Below, piece after piece: positions 1-10,160 of a DNA stretch of 64,000 nucleotides. Within the stretch, counting starts at the first letter, position 1. Every line of letters starts with the position of its first letter. Origin of the DNA: Phytophthora sp. 'mugwort' (lineage: Eukaryota; Oomycota; Peronosporomycetes; Peronosporales; Peronosporaceae); NCBI GenBank assembly GCA_033558025.1, contig JAUCEF010000018.1, positions 2,294,001 through 2,358,000 of the forward strand, written 5' to 3'. Position numbers and translations under genes: made by a program. The notes beneath the pieces were generated by a model, which was given only the letters and a program-made list of their open reading frames with translations, made no database searches and was not told the DNA's origin.

Positions 1-1110
1 GTCGAGCACAACGGCGTCCAAGTACATAACGGGACAATGGCCGCCGGCCGCAATTTCGAGCAGGACAGCTCGTACAGCGCCTACAGTAGCGATTTGGAGA
101 GCTTTACCACCTTCTCGTCGCGTAGGTTGTAGGGCGCCTGGGCCGCGGTATCCACGGCCTGCATACGGCAGCTTCAGATGCTCCACCAGGCGGAAGCTGT
201 GCTTGCCATCCTCGAGCGGGAAGCCTCGCGCTTGGATGTGTGCACATATCCACCCTCCGCTGCGCCTACGTCAAGCGAGGACGAATCCATCTACAGCTTC
301 ATCACGCGCTGGTTCGCCCCCGTATAGCATCGGGCATCTTCAGCGGCGACATCAAGAAGTGGTCCTGCTTCCCGTGGCTGCTGGACCTGGACAGAAGGTC
401 CTGAAGAGAAGGCAGGGCTCGGGCCAATATCATGCTTTTGGAGGTTCCAGCGGGGGGGGGGGAGATGCTGCTGGGTGGCACCGTCAAGTCGTCCTCAAGA
501 ACCGCGAGAAGTCGGTGGGTATGAGCTAGACGAACGGCATGAGCACGCTCACAGACGCGCTGGCAGACAGCATCGAGATCGATCTGGTGGTGGATCTCCA
601 GCAGAACACGAAAGTGCAACGACGCGTCATCTATGGGATCTAGATTCGTGGTAAGAGCAAGGACCCGAAGTTTAGGTAGTTCCGTGAGCTGATCTAGGCC
701 TCCATGTGTCTTCAACCATCCCGGCTTCTACCATCCCGTCGTGCTATCTGGCCACGGCGGTGAAGGGCTCGGCCCCTGACATGGCGGAGGCGCTGAACCG
801 GATCAATTGTTTTTAGTAGACATGAGCATGGTGCACGCCGGGTACATCGAGAAGCTGTTTCCGACAGCTTCGGGTACCTGATCCCCATTGCGGAGCGTGG
901 GGGTGCTCCGCGCTCCAACACTCTCTCCGCGAGTCTGGCTGCCAGACGCGTGAGCTATATCGGTGAAGAAACCATCAAGACGTACACGTGCCTCCTCAAG
1001 GACATTGAAGTGACCACCTATGCGCGCACAAGGAGAGTAAGGCTCCACTTAACGGGCTCTCATACTACAAATTTCCGGTGATCGTGTTCGTGCATGGTAT
1101 GGACAAATAC
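1..1110 (+). pseudogene. Unassigned decayed coding relic
   Basis: Several stretches read like protein on the plus strand but in different frames. One (about 170-325) is acidic and Ser-rich and ends at a TAG. One (about 538-640) contains a run like LADSIEIDLVVDLQQNTKV. A third (about 860-1020) reads into a run like SASLAARRVSYIGEETIKTY. Stops and frame changes separate the pieces, so no intact product is possible as the sequence stands. I do not recognise the family. The left end lies outside the window. The G-run near 453-462 is a likely slippage site for one of the frame changes. Confidence 0.3.
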
Positions 1111-1600
1111 GTGCATGGCGTCGAGAGCTGCCACCTCGATTCATTAACATGGACAAGAAGAAAGACGCCGTACCCTTTGTCTACAGCCACAGCTAAGTTT
1201 AGGACGATGTTTTGGCGACAGTGAGCTTCTTGACTACTTGGTTTATGACACGGAGTGGAAATTGCTCGAAAATTATGTGGCAGGTTGTTCTTAGCATATA
1301 CATAGGCAACTCGACGGAATCATGTCTCTTACCTGTCGTCTAGCTTCATATTGAGGCTGAACGCAATTTTAAGCCTGCCCTCGCTCCTCAGACTTGGAAT
1401 GGGATATAAGCGGAACGGCAGATTCAACGAAACACTAGATCCAATTAACACGCTGACACAGTTTAAGATCGCGAAGACGCTAGCAAGGTTGCCTCGCGAA
1501 TGTGACGAGGTAACTGAGCAACGGCGCACAAATCAAATGGAATTGCCTCGCATCAACATCAGACTAGAAATAAAATAGGCGCCTTCGAGAGAGGACAAAG
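1111..1600. other. Intergenic stretch, nothing recognised
   Basis: Short open frames on both strands have no coding-like composition or family motif. I see no repeat or RNA gene here. Confidence 0.4.
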
Positions 1601-1620
1601 GATTCTTGGCGTGGTTTTCC

Positions 1621-2450
1621 GACGCAGTTACATGGTCAGAAGATGTCTCCATGCCAAGCACAACAGCTCCCGCCCCACCAGCCACCGAACCAACAGTGAC
1701 GACCTTAACAGCCACGATGCCAACAACTACAACTCGTGGCAATCAAAGCACCGACAACTATGGCTAGTATACCGACCAACTATGGCTACTATACCGACAG
1801 CTCCAGCCACTTCGACGCCCATCACGACGGCACCGACAACTACAGCGCCTGCCACAATTGCGCCGGCAACGACGTCGCCAACACCAACCACGACAGCTGC
1901 ACGCCCGACAACAACAGTTCCAACCTCACGACGACTGCACCAACGCCCACCACAACATCTTCGGCCGCAACAACAGCACCTACCGCACGGACGCCAGCAA
2001 CGCCCAGCACCACCACGGCAATGACGCCTTCACCAGCCAGCACAACTGCCGCGCCGGTCGTAGAGAGCTATAACTAGTCAACGCTGCCTCCCGGTGTGGA
2101 CGCGAGTATGCTTAACGGCGATGAACTCGTCACGGTGAAGGTCACGGAGATGACGCTACGGGACGGCATCACCTCATATAGCTATGTGATCATTACGAAG
2201 AGCGACGGCACGGAGAAAACGATCGTGCGAAGCCCGACGACCAGCTCAGCTACCAGCACCAGGGGGGGACAGGAACACGGCACTCAGTCGGGCAGCTCGT
2301 TGGCAGACTCCAAGAACGCCACCGCCAAGTCTTCCAGCTCCATCAGCGTCGGGTCATTATCGGCATCATCGTGGCGGCCGTGGTCTTCATGCTTCTCTGC
2401 GTACCTATCTGCGTTCTCTCTTTCCAACTTGCACTTCAACGCTGAATAAG
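1621..2450 (+). pseudogene. Thr-rich mucin-like surface protein relic
   Basis: Three overlapping plus-strand frames together give a long Thr/Pro/Ala/Ser-rich, mucin-like stretch (about 1650-2075) built of PTTT- and APTT-like units. A less repetitive domain follows (about 2096-2230, with a run like TVKVTEMTLRDGITSYSYVI), then a Ser-rich part. Near 2348-2445 a strongly hydrophobic segment of about 20 residues (like IIGIIVAAVVFMLLCV) appears, but one frame away from the preceding domain. Thr-rich stalk plus one membrane segment suggests a wall- or membrane-anchored surface protein. It is split by at least three frame changes and a TAG at about 2076, so I call it a pseudogene. Unrecognised introns are a less likely explanation. 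No signal peptide was found at the 5' end. Confidence 0.5.
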
Positions 2451-2692
2451 CCAAGCTAGAACGCACACTATTGTATGATGCAGCAATCAATCACAAACGC
2501 GAAGTTTTTCTTGACGCAAAACGAGATAAATTGATCACTTGGGCACGTGGTGCCTTCGAAGACTTGTTTGGATCGTCTTAAACAACAGCGACTTAAAAAA
2601 AAAAACGCCATGAGCTCAGGGTCCCAAGTATCGCATACCAGCTCATGTTCGCTTTCAGCGCGGGAAAACTGTGCAGGGCAATGTCGTTTTGC

Positions 2693-3328
2693 TCACAGAT
2701 CCACTGAACTAGAGGGATGCAGGGAAAATAATTCAACAAGTGACATTTTCATGCCTTTCAGTCCCGGTGATATCTTGTGCTCTTGAGGAAAAGTGGTGTC
2801 ATTAAATTCGGGAATAGGTCGAAGACGAGGATGACTTCCGTTGTCTGTTTCTCCGTTGTTCTCGCCTTTTCCTCCTTGTATGTTGACATCCGCCGCGCAA
2901 TTGAGAGGATTCGGGTATTTGATCAAAACTCTCACACCAATACGAAAGGATATCATGAGCTCTTGCACTCGGTAACTCTGGGTGTACTTAGCCTGGGGTG
3001 TTGGTCTGCTCGGATGTTTGTCGCTTCAACCTGCAGCCCCCCCGAAGACATCATCTGACTGCGTTCTAGTCAAGCTTTGTTCAAGATCCACGTAGGCAAA
3101 ACTGAGTATCCTGCGGCCGGTTGGGCTACCACGAATGCGAGTGGGGGGTACAACAGGCGAGTGCCGCGAACGGGGACGGCTAGGAATGTCAGGTTGGGTT
3201 CTTGAAATGGAACGGTGACGACTAGGAGTAACTAATGTGCGGCTGGGGGTTCCAACTGGAAGCTTGAAGGTTCTGGAGAACGGATTGAAGTTACCGAAGG
3301 GTAGCTTGGACTTACAGGTGGACAGCCT
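2693..3328 (-). pseudogene. Pro/Arg-rich hypothetical frame, one stop
   Basis: A minus-strand frame is open for about 100 codons (3328 to about 3015), with a repeated flavour (SKLPFGNFNPFSRTFKLP, then several SR/TP and RPRSRHSP units). After one TGA it continues to a stop at 2693. It starts just after a pyrimidine-rich tract ending in AG, so 3328 could be an exon boundary. No family is recognised. It may be a relic or a poorly conserved lineage-specific gene; it may also be chance, since no homologue can be checked here. Confidence 0.25.
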
Positions 3329-3329
3329 A

Positions 3330-3985
3330 AAAAAAATGATATAGCTAGACGAGGGCCAACTATATTGAACTTTCTATCTGCAATTGCTGGATCTGAAATT
3401 TAGTTAGAAGTCCAGCCATCGCGTCGAAAACGGCGCTCCAACGACAAAATAATGCGACCCGTAAACTTGTTGCCATCGCTATCTTCCTCCTCAATTTTCG
3501 CCAACATCATCATGTGCGTGACCGCCGAATGCTTGACTATGAGCTTTCTGGCGATCACGTTCGTGGATAGCTTGTTAAAAAAACATCCATTTTGCCAATT
3601 TAAAGCATAGGACACCACGAGCGTTTATAGCTCCGCTATTAAAATATCCTTGCTCGGATCGAGTCTCGAATGAGCAAATACTGGGCCCCAAATGAAGACA
3701 TATTCATTCCTAACAGACTTGAGAGATGCATACGTATTCATTTTAAGCTTTTGCAATCGTAATACGTATAGATATCCCTTGTTTAATGATAATAGCATCA
3801 TCGACATCGTTTATTTATATAGCGATGACCTCGAATGTCCAGTGTTAAATGGGAATTCGAAGCGATTTGACGCTAAATCGACGGCAACGTGTGATATATG
3901 ACCAGGGATTGGGATACAACAAATCGGTCTGTTTATATATAATAAAAAGGGCTACGTCGTATATAGAGCCTAAATCGGCTATAAA
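3330..3985. other. AT-rich intergenic stretch
   Basis: Clearly more AT-rich than its surroundings, especially 3620-3990. Short open frames look random. It sits immediately upstream of the Copia remnant and may be decayed element sequence, but no long terminal repeat or Gag/integrase signature could be read. Confidence 0.35.
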
Positions 3986-3989
3986 GCGG

Positions 3990-5248
3990 TCGATTTGCAA
4001 AAAAATAGGACATGTCATGTGACGTTCCCAATAGAAGCATGCATTTTCATGGAACAGCCTTCAGGTTTTGAAGAAAACGGAGGATAGTATGTTCGCCAGT
4101 TGCTTAGGTCGTTCTACGGTCTGTAGCAAGTACCTGCTGTATGGAACAAGACACTTCATAAAACTACTGACGAAGATTGGATTTCGCGCTTGGACAGCGG
4201 CTATGGACTCTATGCGATGTACGGGTCTGATGGAGACGTGAATATGCTGCTCACTGTCTACGTAGGTGACCTTCTTCTAATGGGACCTCTCCGGTTATGC
4301 TCGGACATTGTTGATAAATTGGAGGAGGCATTCCCCTCACGAGCATGGGTGAGGTGAAGTTCCTAATTGGAATTGAAATAACGATCGACCAGAACCCACA
4401 ACAAGATTGGCTATTGCCAGCGTGCACACATCGCCAAGATCATGAAGGCTTACATCATGCAAGATGCGTAGGCTCTGGACACTTCAATCGGCCAGCGAGT
4501 CGAAGGCCTAGATAAAGCCCCTTGTGCCGGGCACAAAGCTGCCATATTGGGAGATCGTAGGGTCACTCCAGTACTTAGTGTCTGGCTCGCAGCCTGACAT
4601 CGCACATGTTGTGCGTCATCTTAGCAAGTACTTGTCCTGCTTTGAGCACAAGCACTACCATGAAGCTCAGCGAGTTTTGCGTTACCTCAAACAGAAACGT
4701 GATCACGGATTGCATATGGACGTCGTGCCAGGTGACGATGTTGAAGTTGTTGTCTTCCCTGACACTGATTACGCCAATGACCCGGATGATTCAAAATCGA
4801 TCTCGGGGTACATCACCTTCCTCGATTGCAATGTTATCTCGTACGGATCACGGAAGCAAGATATCAATGCGCAATCTAGCACTGAAGCTGAATATATCGC
4901 GATGAATGAAGGCGTGAAAGATATCCTGTGGATGGACGGACTTCTAGAGGAACTACAGTGGTCTACGACGACGCCGTGGTTGCGTGGCGACAACCAAGCA
5001 GCTCTTTCCTAACAGAGAAAACAGGCAAGCATGCAGCAACCAAGCATATGAAGAACAAATACCATCTCATCCGCCATCTTGTTGAAAATGAAAAGCTTAA
5101 AACGCAGCATGTGTCCACCAACGACAATACTGCAGACATCATGACCAAGGCAATGGCCTACGATAAGTTCACCAAGTTCAAACAAATGAAGGTCCTGTCC
5201 GTGAAGGCTTTGCAAACTGCAGAGCAGCACGACCAGCAGCCAAGCTAA
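3990..5248 (+). mobile_element. Ty1/Copia pol remnant (RT and RNase H)
   Basis: The plus strand shows the end of a Copia-type reverse transcriptase: an MEQPSGFEE-like motif near 4045, an SFYGL-Q block near 4110, and YVGDLLLMG near 4260, where the usual YVDD catalytic motif has Gly for the first Asp. After a gap, a long frame (4524-5012) carries the linker motif SLQYLVSGSQPDIAHVV, LRYLKQ, and the RNase H core (DTDYANDPDDSKSISGY, SSTEAEYIAM). A frame change near 5000 leads into the terminal part (ATKHMKNKYHLIRHLVEN to 5248). Gag, protease and integrase are missing and no flanking LTRs are visible. It is a dead remnant. Confidence 0.85.
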
Positions 5249-5336
5249 AACAAAATCGCAAGCTGTCATGGCTGCGCCATAAGCAGTATGCGTTCGAGTC
5301 ACGTTCGAGGTGCCAGCATCGGTCTGCAGACTACTA

Positions 5337-5786
5337 TTAGCTCACCTTGACGTGCGGCACGAGCGAGTAGGAGTGTGAGGTACCAGCGGTACCAGTGTAG
5401 CAGCACATGCAGAACACACGGCCACAGTCGGTGTTCAACTTGAAGGAAACCGCTGCCGCGATGAGAGGTCGCAGCCCTTCTTCGTCTTGTTCAGCGACTA
5501 TTGCCAACCGCCAGCTGCAGAGCGGTTTCCAGCAACCTACAGCAGAGAAGAAGCAGTTAGGAAACCACTCAATACAGCATGGGTCCCAAGGCGGCTCCGC
5601 TATGCTGCAGCCGCCGCCTTGGTCGTACCCGCCGAGGCATTCTGCCAAGTCAACGTTGACTGTTGACTTCTCCTTTATTCCCTGGTGCTGCGATAGCCCC
5701 GTCAAGCTGACGCCTGTGGACTAACACTCAGTACACGGCATCCAGCATCTCTCACTATAGAGCTTGGCGACGCTGCTTAGGTCCAT
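5337..5786 (-). pseudogene. Cys-rich short frame with one stop
   Basis: From an ATG at 5786 a minus-strand frame of 149 sense codons runs to a stop at 5337, broken only by a TAG at 5721-5723. It has about 14 cysteines, including the clusters RCWMPCTEC, DPCC and DCGRVFCMCCY. Such density suggests a disulfide-rich or metal-binding protein, but there is no signal peptide after the ATG and I recognise no family. It may be a relic of a small Cys-rich gene or a chance frame. Confidence 0.25.
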
Positions 5787-5889
5787 GGGCGGGCTTACTT
5801 CAAGTTTGTCAAGGGCGTGCTGCACTTGCCACCACCGGTAATGCGGCGGTTATGCCTGCGTCTAGAGCTTGCCACACGCTAGTGATGAA

Positions 5890-6371
5890 TTAGCTGACAC
5901 TTGATTCAACCGGTTAAATATGTATATCTACGGTTTTGCAACGAAAATTATAGTTTTATCTGCCGAATCGCAATTTGCAATAACTAATGGCTTATTTGGT
6001 AATTTGGAGATCTCAAAGTAGTCAGTTTTGTATACAAAATGAGAGATTGCCAGGAAGTCCAACATCTTCGGCCACACAAATACAACTCGAGTCTTCGAAA
6101 TCGGCTCAAACCGGAGACTGTGCGAGAGCTCATCTTTATTTACTCTAATCGGATGGGGAGTGATGAAATGATTGATGTGGTATTTGATCTTTAAACGCTA
6201 CGTGAGCCGAGCGACAATGGGCAAGGCAATACTGACTTCCCAACTATGAACGGCAGCGACAGTGTCACGAGATCCACTGATGGAGGAATCTACGACAGCG
6301 ATGATGAAGACATTGACGAAGGAAACCACGCTACAGTAGACAACTCTTTGATTACTACGATTCGAAGACTC
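5890..6371. other. Intergenic stretch left of the Tc1-like element
   Basis: AT-rich sequence. An open frame from 6246 has an acidic start (YDSDDEDIDEGNH) but runs into the element's terminal repeat at 6372, so it could be the edge of another disrupted element. Nothing else is seen. Confidence 0.35.
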
Positions 6372-6440
6372 CACCATTGCACAGCGTTATTCCCAAAGTC
6401 AACACTCAAATTCAAAAGGTGCGCGCTCGAATTCAAAACC
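6372..6440 (+). repeat. Left terminal inverted repeat of the IS630/Tc1-like element
   Basis: Matches the reverse complement of 7494-7562 with few mismatches and two one-base gaps. Confidence 0.85.
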
Positions 6441-7493
6441 TACAAGGAATCATACCTTAGGTAACGTATATACCTTCATATCCGATTAAAAAAATTGTGT
6501 CCCAACTTGCATGCCATCAATGCGGAGCGCATGCTGGTGGTGATGCAGCGTGTGGCAGAACGTTCTGTTGCACAGATCCGGCGTCACGATTTCAGTAAAG
6601 AGAGGGTCCGCAGCGTTGTCAAGCACCTGCACGACCTCATGTAGCGGGCTGGACGCTTGTATATGGCGCAGAAAACGGCGGATAAACTTGTTCGCGAACT
6701 CGAAATGACGTGAACGACCCAAACTGAGACTCCTGGTAGGCTAGGCCCGTGCTTGAGATAACAGCAATAACATGTACGTTCTTACCCTTGCTGGCCACAC
6801 TTGTCTGTACGGCACGCTTGCCTCGCGCGCTCCATCCCCGCCCACGTGAACACCACAAGTTGAAGTGGGTCTAACCGAGATAGAAGTCGTCTCGTTGTTC
6901 GCAAGAGCCGCATAAAGTTTGACGACGTAGTCGAATCGTTTCTGCTTGTTGATGAGGCTGTTACAATTCACGACATCGCGGTGGAGCTTCTTGAGTGTAA
7001 AGCTGTGCGCATCGAGGGCGCGGCGCATGGTCTCTCGGTTTACATTAACGGCAAAATCGCTGCTCGACAAGCTCAGCCATCTGAACGAGTGTTATTTGAG
7101 GCGTGCTGGCCAGCTCGCCAAGAAAGTAGTCGACGTGGACTTGAACAAGCTTCTTCTCGGAGCCACCGCGTGTTTTCTGGACACCAGTCCAGTCGCCGGT
7201 ATCTATAGCCGTCTTAATTCAGCCCCAGGAAGTCCGCTCGTGGATGTCGTGGAGCGCCGCCACAGTCTTCCAGTCCTTCGCCTCCTTGGCCACGTGCAAG
7301 ATACAGGCGCGTACCTGCCGGGGATATTTCTTATAGCCGCTTGTGGTTGACATGATGTTGGATGTGAAGTGAAGACTGTGGCTGAGTGAGCTCAGCATTC
7401 GCGCCAGCAGCTTCCCGCCTTTTTAGGGGCCTCTGTCCAACCAACAATATCCTATTTTAATGCATACTAAAGACGGATATGATATTTGAAAGT

Positions 7494-7562
7494 GCATTTG
7501 AATTTCGAGTGCGCACTTTTTAATTTGAGTGTTGACTTTGAGAATAACGCCGTGCAATGGTG
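7494..7562 (-). repeat. Right terminal inverted repeat of the IS630/Tc1-like element
   Basis: Partner of 6372-6440. It ends in GCAATGGTG and is followed by TA. Confidence 0.85.
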
Positions 7563-8106
7563 TATAGAAGTATCGAGCCCTCTTTTCCATTTTACAGTTA
7601 GTTTAAGTTTACGTTACATGAATGAACCTCGTGCTCCCTCGATCTAACTCGTCCATAGCTTATGTCTACTTCCTGTCATGCTTTTGAAAGACTGCTATCA
7701 CGTTGTTAATTTGCCGCAGTTTATACTGGAATAATCTATTTTAACGACAGTCAAAACTACTTTGCGGCTGCAAAACCAACACTACTACGGCGTATGCTGG
7801 TCGTGATGGGCGGCAAAAAAGGTCACTACGGCAATCAGAATGTACCAGTTTAAGGCACAATTCTGCCTTGTGATAATTCCAGTGAATATTGTGTTGGGTC
7901 CCGACGCTATGACAGCGGAGAGGATTGTCTGTACCATTAACCTGTGCAGCAGGATTGCATAAGGCACCTCATTCTCGCAATCGAGGTAGTCGCGATTACA
8001 GTATTAATATAGTGTACGAGCTCGAGACTGCATGGCGAGCTTCTAGCATAGCACACTAACGCTCACAACTGAAGAAGCGAATGCCAACCCTAAAACTTCA
8101 ACAGCC
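7563..8106. other. Intergenic stretch upstream of the sulfhydryl oxidase locus
   Basis: No coding-like frame, repeat or RNA gene seen. It would contain the promoter of the oxidase locus that starts at 8107. Confidence 0.4.
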
Positions 8107-9589
8107 ATGGCCACCAAAGTGCTACGGCTCACAGCAGCCTTAGCAGCTGTGGCATCCGCACGACAGCCAAGAGACAATAGTCCGCTCTTCACAACAGAGC
8201 AGTGCCAAGTGCACACACTCAACAGTGAAAAGCATACCGCCATGCTTGCAGATGCGAGTGCTCTATGACTTGTGGACTATTATGCGCCGTGGTGCCCACA
8301 TTGCCGCCAATTCGCACCAACGTGGGAGCAGACCGGCTTTCTACGGTGACAAGGCAAAAAAAATATTCACATTGCTGCCGTCGACTGCACACAGAACGGA
8401 GAAGTATGCAACCGCGCGGGTATCCTCGGCTACCCAACGATCAAGTTGTACCAGGTGCCTCCAGAAGGAGAGAACTCCATCAGAATGCCCCTTCACAACC
8501 GCAAAAACACCGGTACTGTCGTCGCGTGAGTGAAGGAACAAATGGAAGCGCACGGAATGAAGTCCGGTAATAGTGGCGAAGAACTCGATGTACACAGAGA
8601 AAGTCAATGCTGACTGTGAAGTGGGGAGCATTACAACAAAAGCTCCGGCAACGACTAAGCCCGAGGAGCAGTTACACAGTGACTTGGACATGGAAACGAA
8701 GCTTAAGCGACTGCAGGATGCTGGTATTACTGTCGTCTCGACCTTTGAGAACGGTTTCTACGTGGGCAAAACAACGCTGGAAGGGAAGCGTTATGACGCT
8801 GCGGTGGCGTGGGTGGAGGCACTTGCAGCATCTTTTCCTCTAGAGGGCAACCGTGTTGCTCTCGCGTCGCTTGCGATTGCGATGAAGCTACAGAACAAAT
8901 GGGGGCAGGCGGACTGGAATCTGCTGCTCTCCCGGTGGAAAGCAAACGCCACTACAACAAGTTTCCCTCGCGATCTCTTTGAATCAATTGACAAAAAGAG
9001 TTGGGTGTACTGCACGACGTATACTTGCGGCGTCTGGACCCTCTTCCACACGCTCAGCGTGAGCGACATCAAAACTGCGTCCCCTCTGGCGCCTGTGAAG
9101 CCCAGCGAAATCATGGGGGCGATCCGTTCGTTCGTAAAGTATTTTTTCAACTGCGAGGAATGCCAGCGTCATTTCATGATGGCCAATCCGGAAAGGAAAC
9201 TTGAGAAACTGGCTGACAGCGATGCCGACGGTCCTCGCGCCGTTGCAGTTTGGGTCTGGAAGCTGCACAACCTCGTCAACAAGGCTCTCAAATACCAACA
9301 ATGGCCGGCTGCGGACAACTGTCCCAAGTGCTATGAAAACGATGGGAGCCCATTATCCTTGGACCCCACCCGACTGCGTGAAGACGAAATTCTGGTCTAC
9401 CTGTCCAGCGTCTTCGGTCACAAGGATAGCGGTCTGTTTTACTTGGAGGCCACCTCGAATGGAGTGTTCGCAGCGGGACTTTCGTTGATGCAGCGCTTTA
9501 GCTTAATCGCCGCTGTTATTACCACAACCAGCATCTTTCTTTTCGTGGTCTCGCATATGAAGACACTGAAGTCTGAGAAGATTGACTAG
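8107..9589 (+). pseudogene. QSOX: Quiescin-type sulfhydryl oxidase (thioredoxin + Erv/ALR), disrupted
   Basis: QSOX enzymes put disulfides into secreted or ER proteins and pass electrons to oxygen through FAD. The frame from ATG 8107 gives a signal-like start (MATKVLRLTAALAAVASA), then a thioredoxin domain with VDYYAPWCPHC and GILGYPTIKLYQ. The Erv/ALR half lies in another frame (from about 8573) and is intact to 9589. It has GVWTLFHTL, a CEEC redox pair, WKLHNLVN (FAD-binding HxxN-type block), a CPKC pair and a C-terminal membrane helix (about IAAVITTTSIFLFVV). The first half is broken by TGA at 8266, 8347 and 8527 and by a frame change near 8570. The 8347 stop is removed by paired one-base indels, one at an 8-A run near 8356. 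This is either a young pseudogene or a gene with base-call errors. Confidence 0.8.
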
Positions 9590-9667
9590 GTCGCTGGTTT
9601 CTAACTATACGTGAACCGGTGATGTCTAACTTTAATTTCTTTGTTGCTTTGGGATTTTGAGTTGTAC

Positions 9668-9673
9668 AATAAA
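9668..9673 (+). terminator. Polyadenylation-type AATAAA
   Basis: AATAAA lies about 80 bp after the stop of the sulfhydryl oxidase frame, in the expected place for 3' end formation. The match is common by chance. Confidence 0.35.
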
Positions 9674-9699
9674 GCTTCGACCTCCTTAGCTACAGTATC

Positions 9700-10160
9700 C
9701 TTGAATTAGGCTTTTGCCTGTTGGTGCTTCTCATTAACTTTCACTACGGCCAGTTGCCAATGCGGTGCCCGCAGCACCGTCGCCTTCCTTCAGTACTTTC
9801 GGTAGTTCTGCAATGCCCTCAACGGGTGCAAAATCCTCGGTGTAGTGCGGACTTGCCTACTGAACGATACGTTCATGTACGAAGTACAAGCTTGCTGATC
9901 AACGTCTTCATGTAGAACTGCGGTCAATGCGAGCGCCATTTCAATCTACCGCCAAGGAAGTGATCCAGGACTCAAAATCAATTAGCCCATAGTGACCACG
10001 GCTAATCCCAACAGAGAGTGCATGTACATGTAGTTAGTTACCTTCACGATTTCATGCTCCAAGTGCAAACACCAGATTGCGGGAGAAAAAAACAATTGGC
10101 TCGGATGGTAGGTTTAAACAAACGATCTCGATGAAGAAATGCCGACATGGCAACAGAGAT
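9700..10160. other. Intergenic stretch between convergent genes
   Basis: Contains the 3' flanks of the oxidase locus (plus) and PEX16 (minus). No gene or repeat seen. Confidence 0.4.

Larger units (their letters stand above)
6372..7562 (-). mobile_element. IS630/Tc1-like DNA transposon, decayed transposase
   Basis: The 1.19-kb element is bounded by inverted repeats of about 66 bp (6372-6440 and 7494-7562). Both begin CACCATTGCAC when read inward and share AAAGTCAACACTCAAATT, differing at only a few positions. The minus strand carries a transposase relic starting at ATG 7353. It has an N-terminal helix-turn-helix region, a middle block like RRALDAHSFTLKKLHRD, a THFNLWCSRGRGWSARGKRAV block where a DET catalytic motif is expected (the Asp is lost and a stop lies next to it), and a degraded end near 6480. 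Several stops and frame changes make it inactive. A TA dinucleotide flanks only the right end. Confidence 0.8.

Noticed and set aside
8266..8529. In-frame TGA codons in the sulfhydryl oxidase read as selenocysteine
   Set aside because: A separate frame change is still needed downstream, one TGA disappears with paired indels, and the TGAs are not at the redox Cys positions. No SECIS-like hairpin was recognised.
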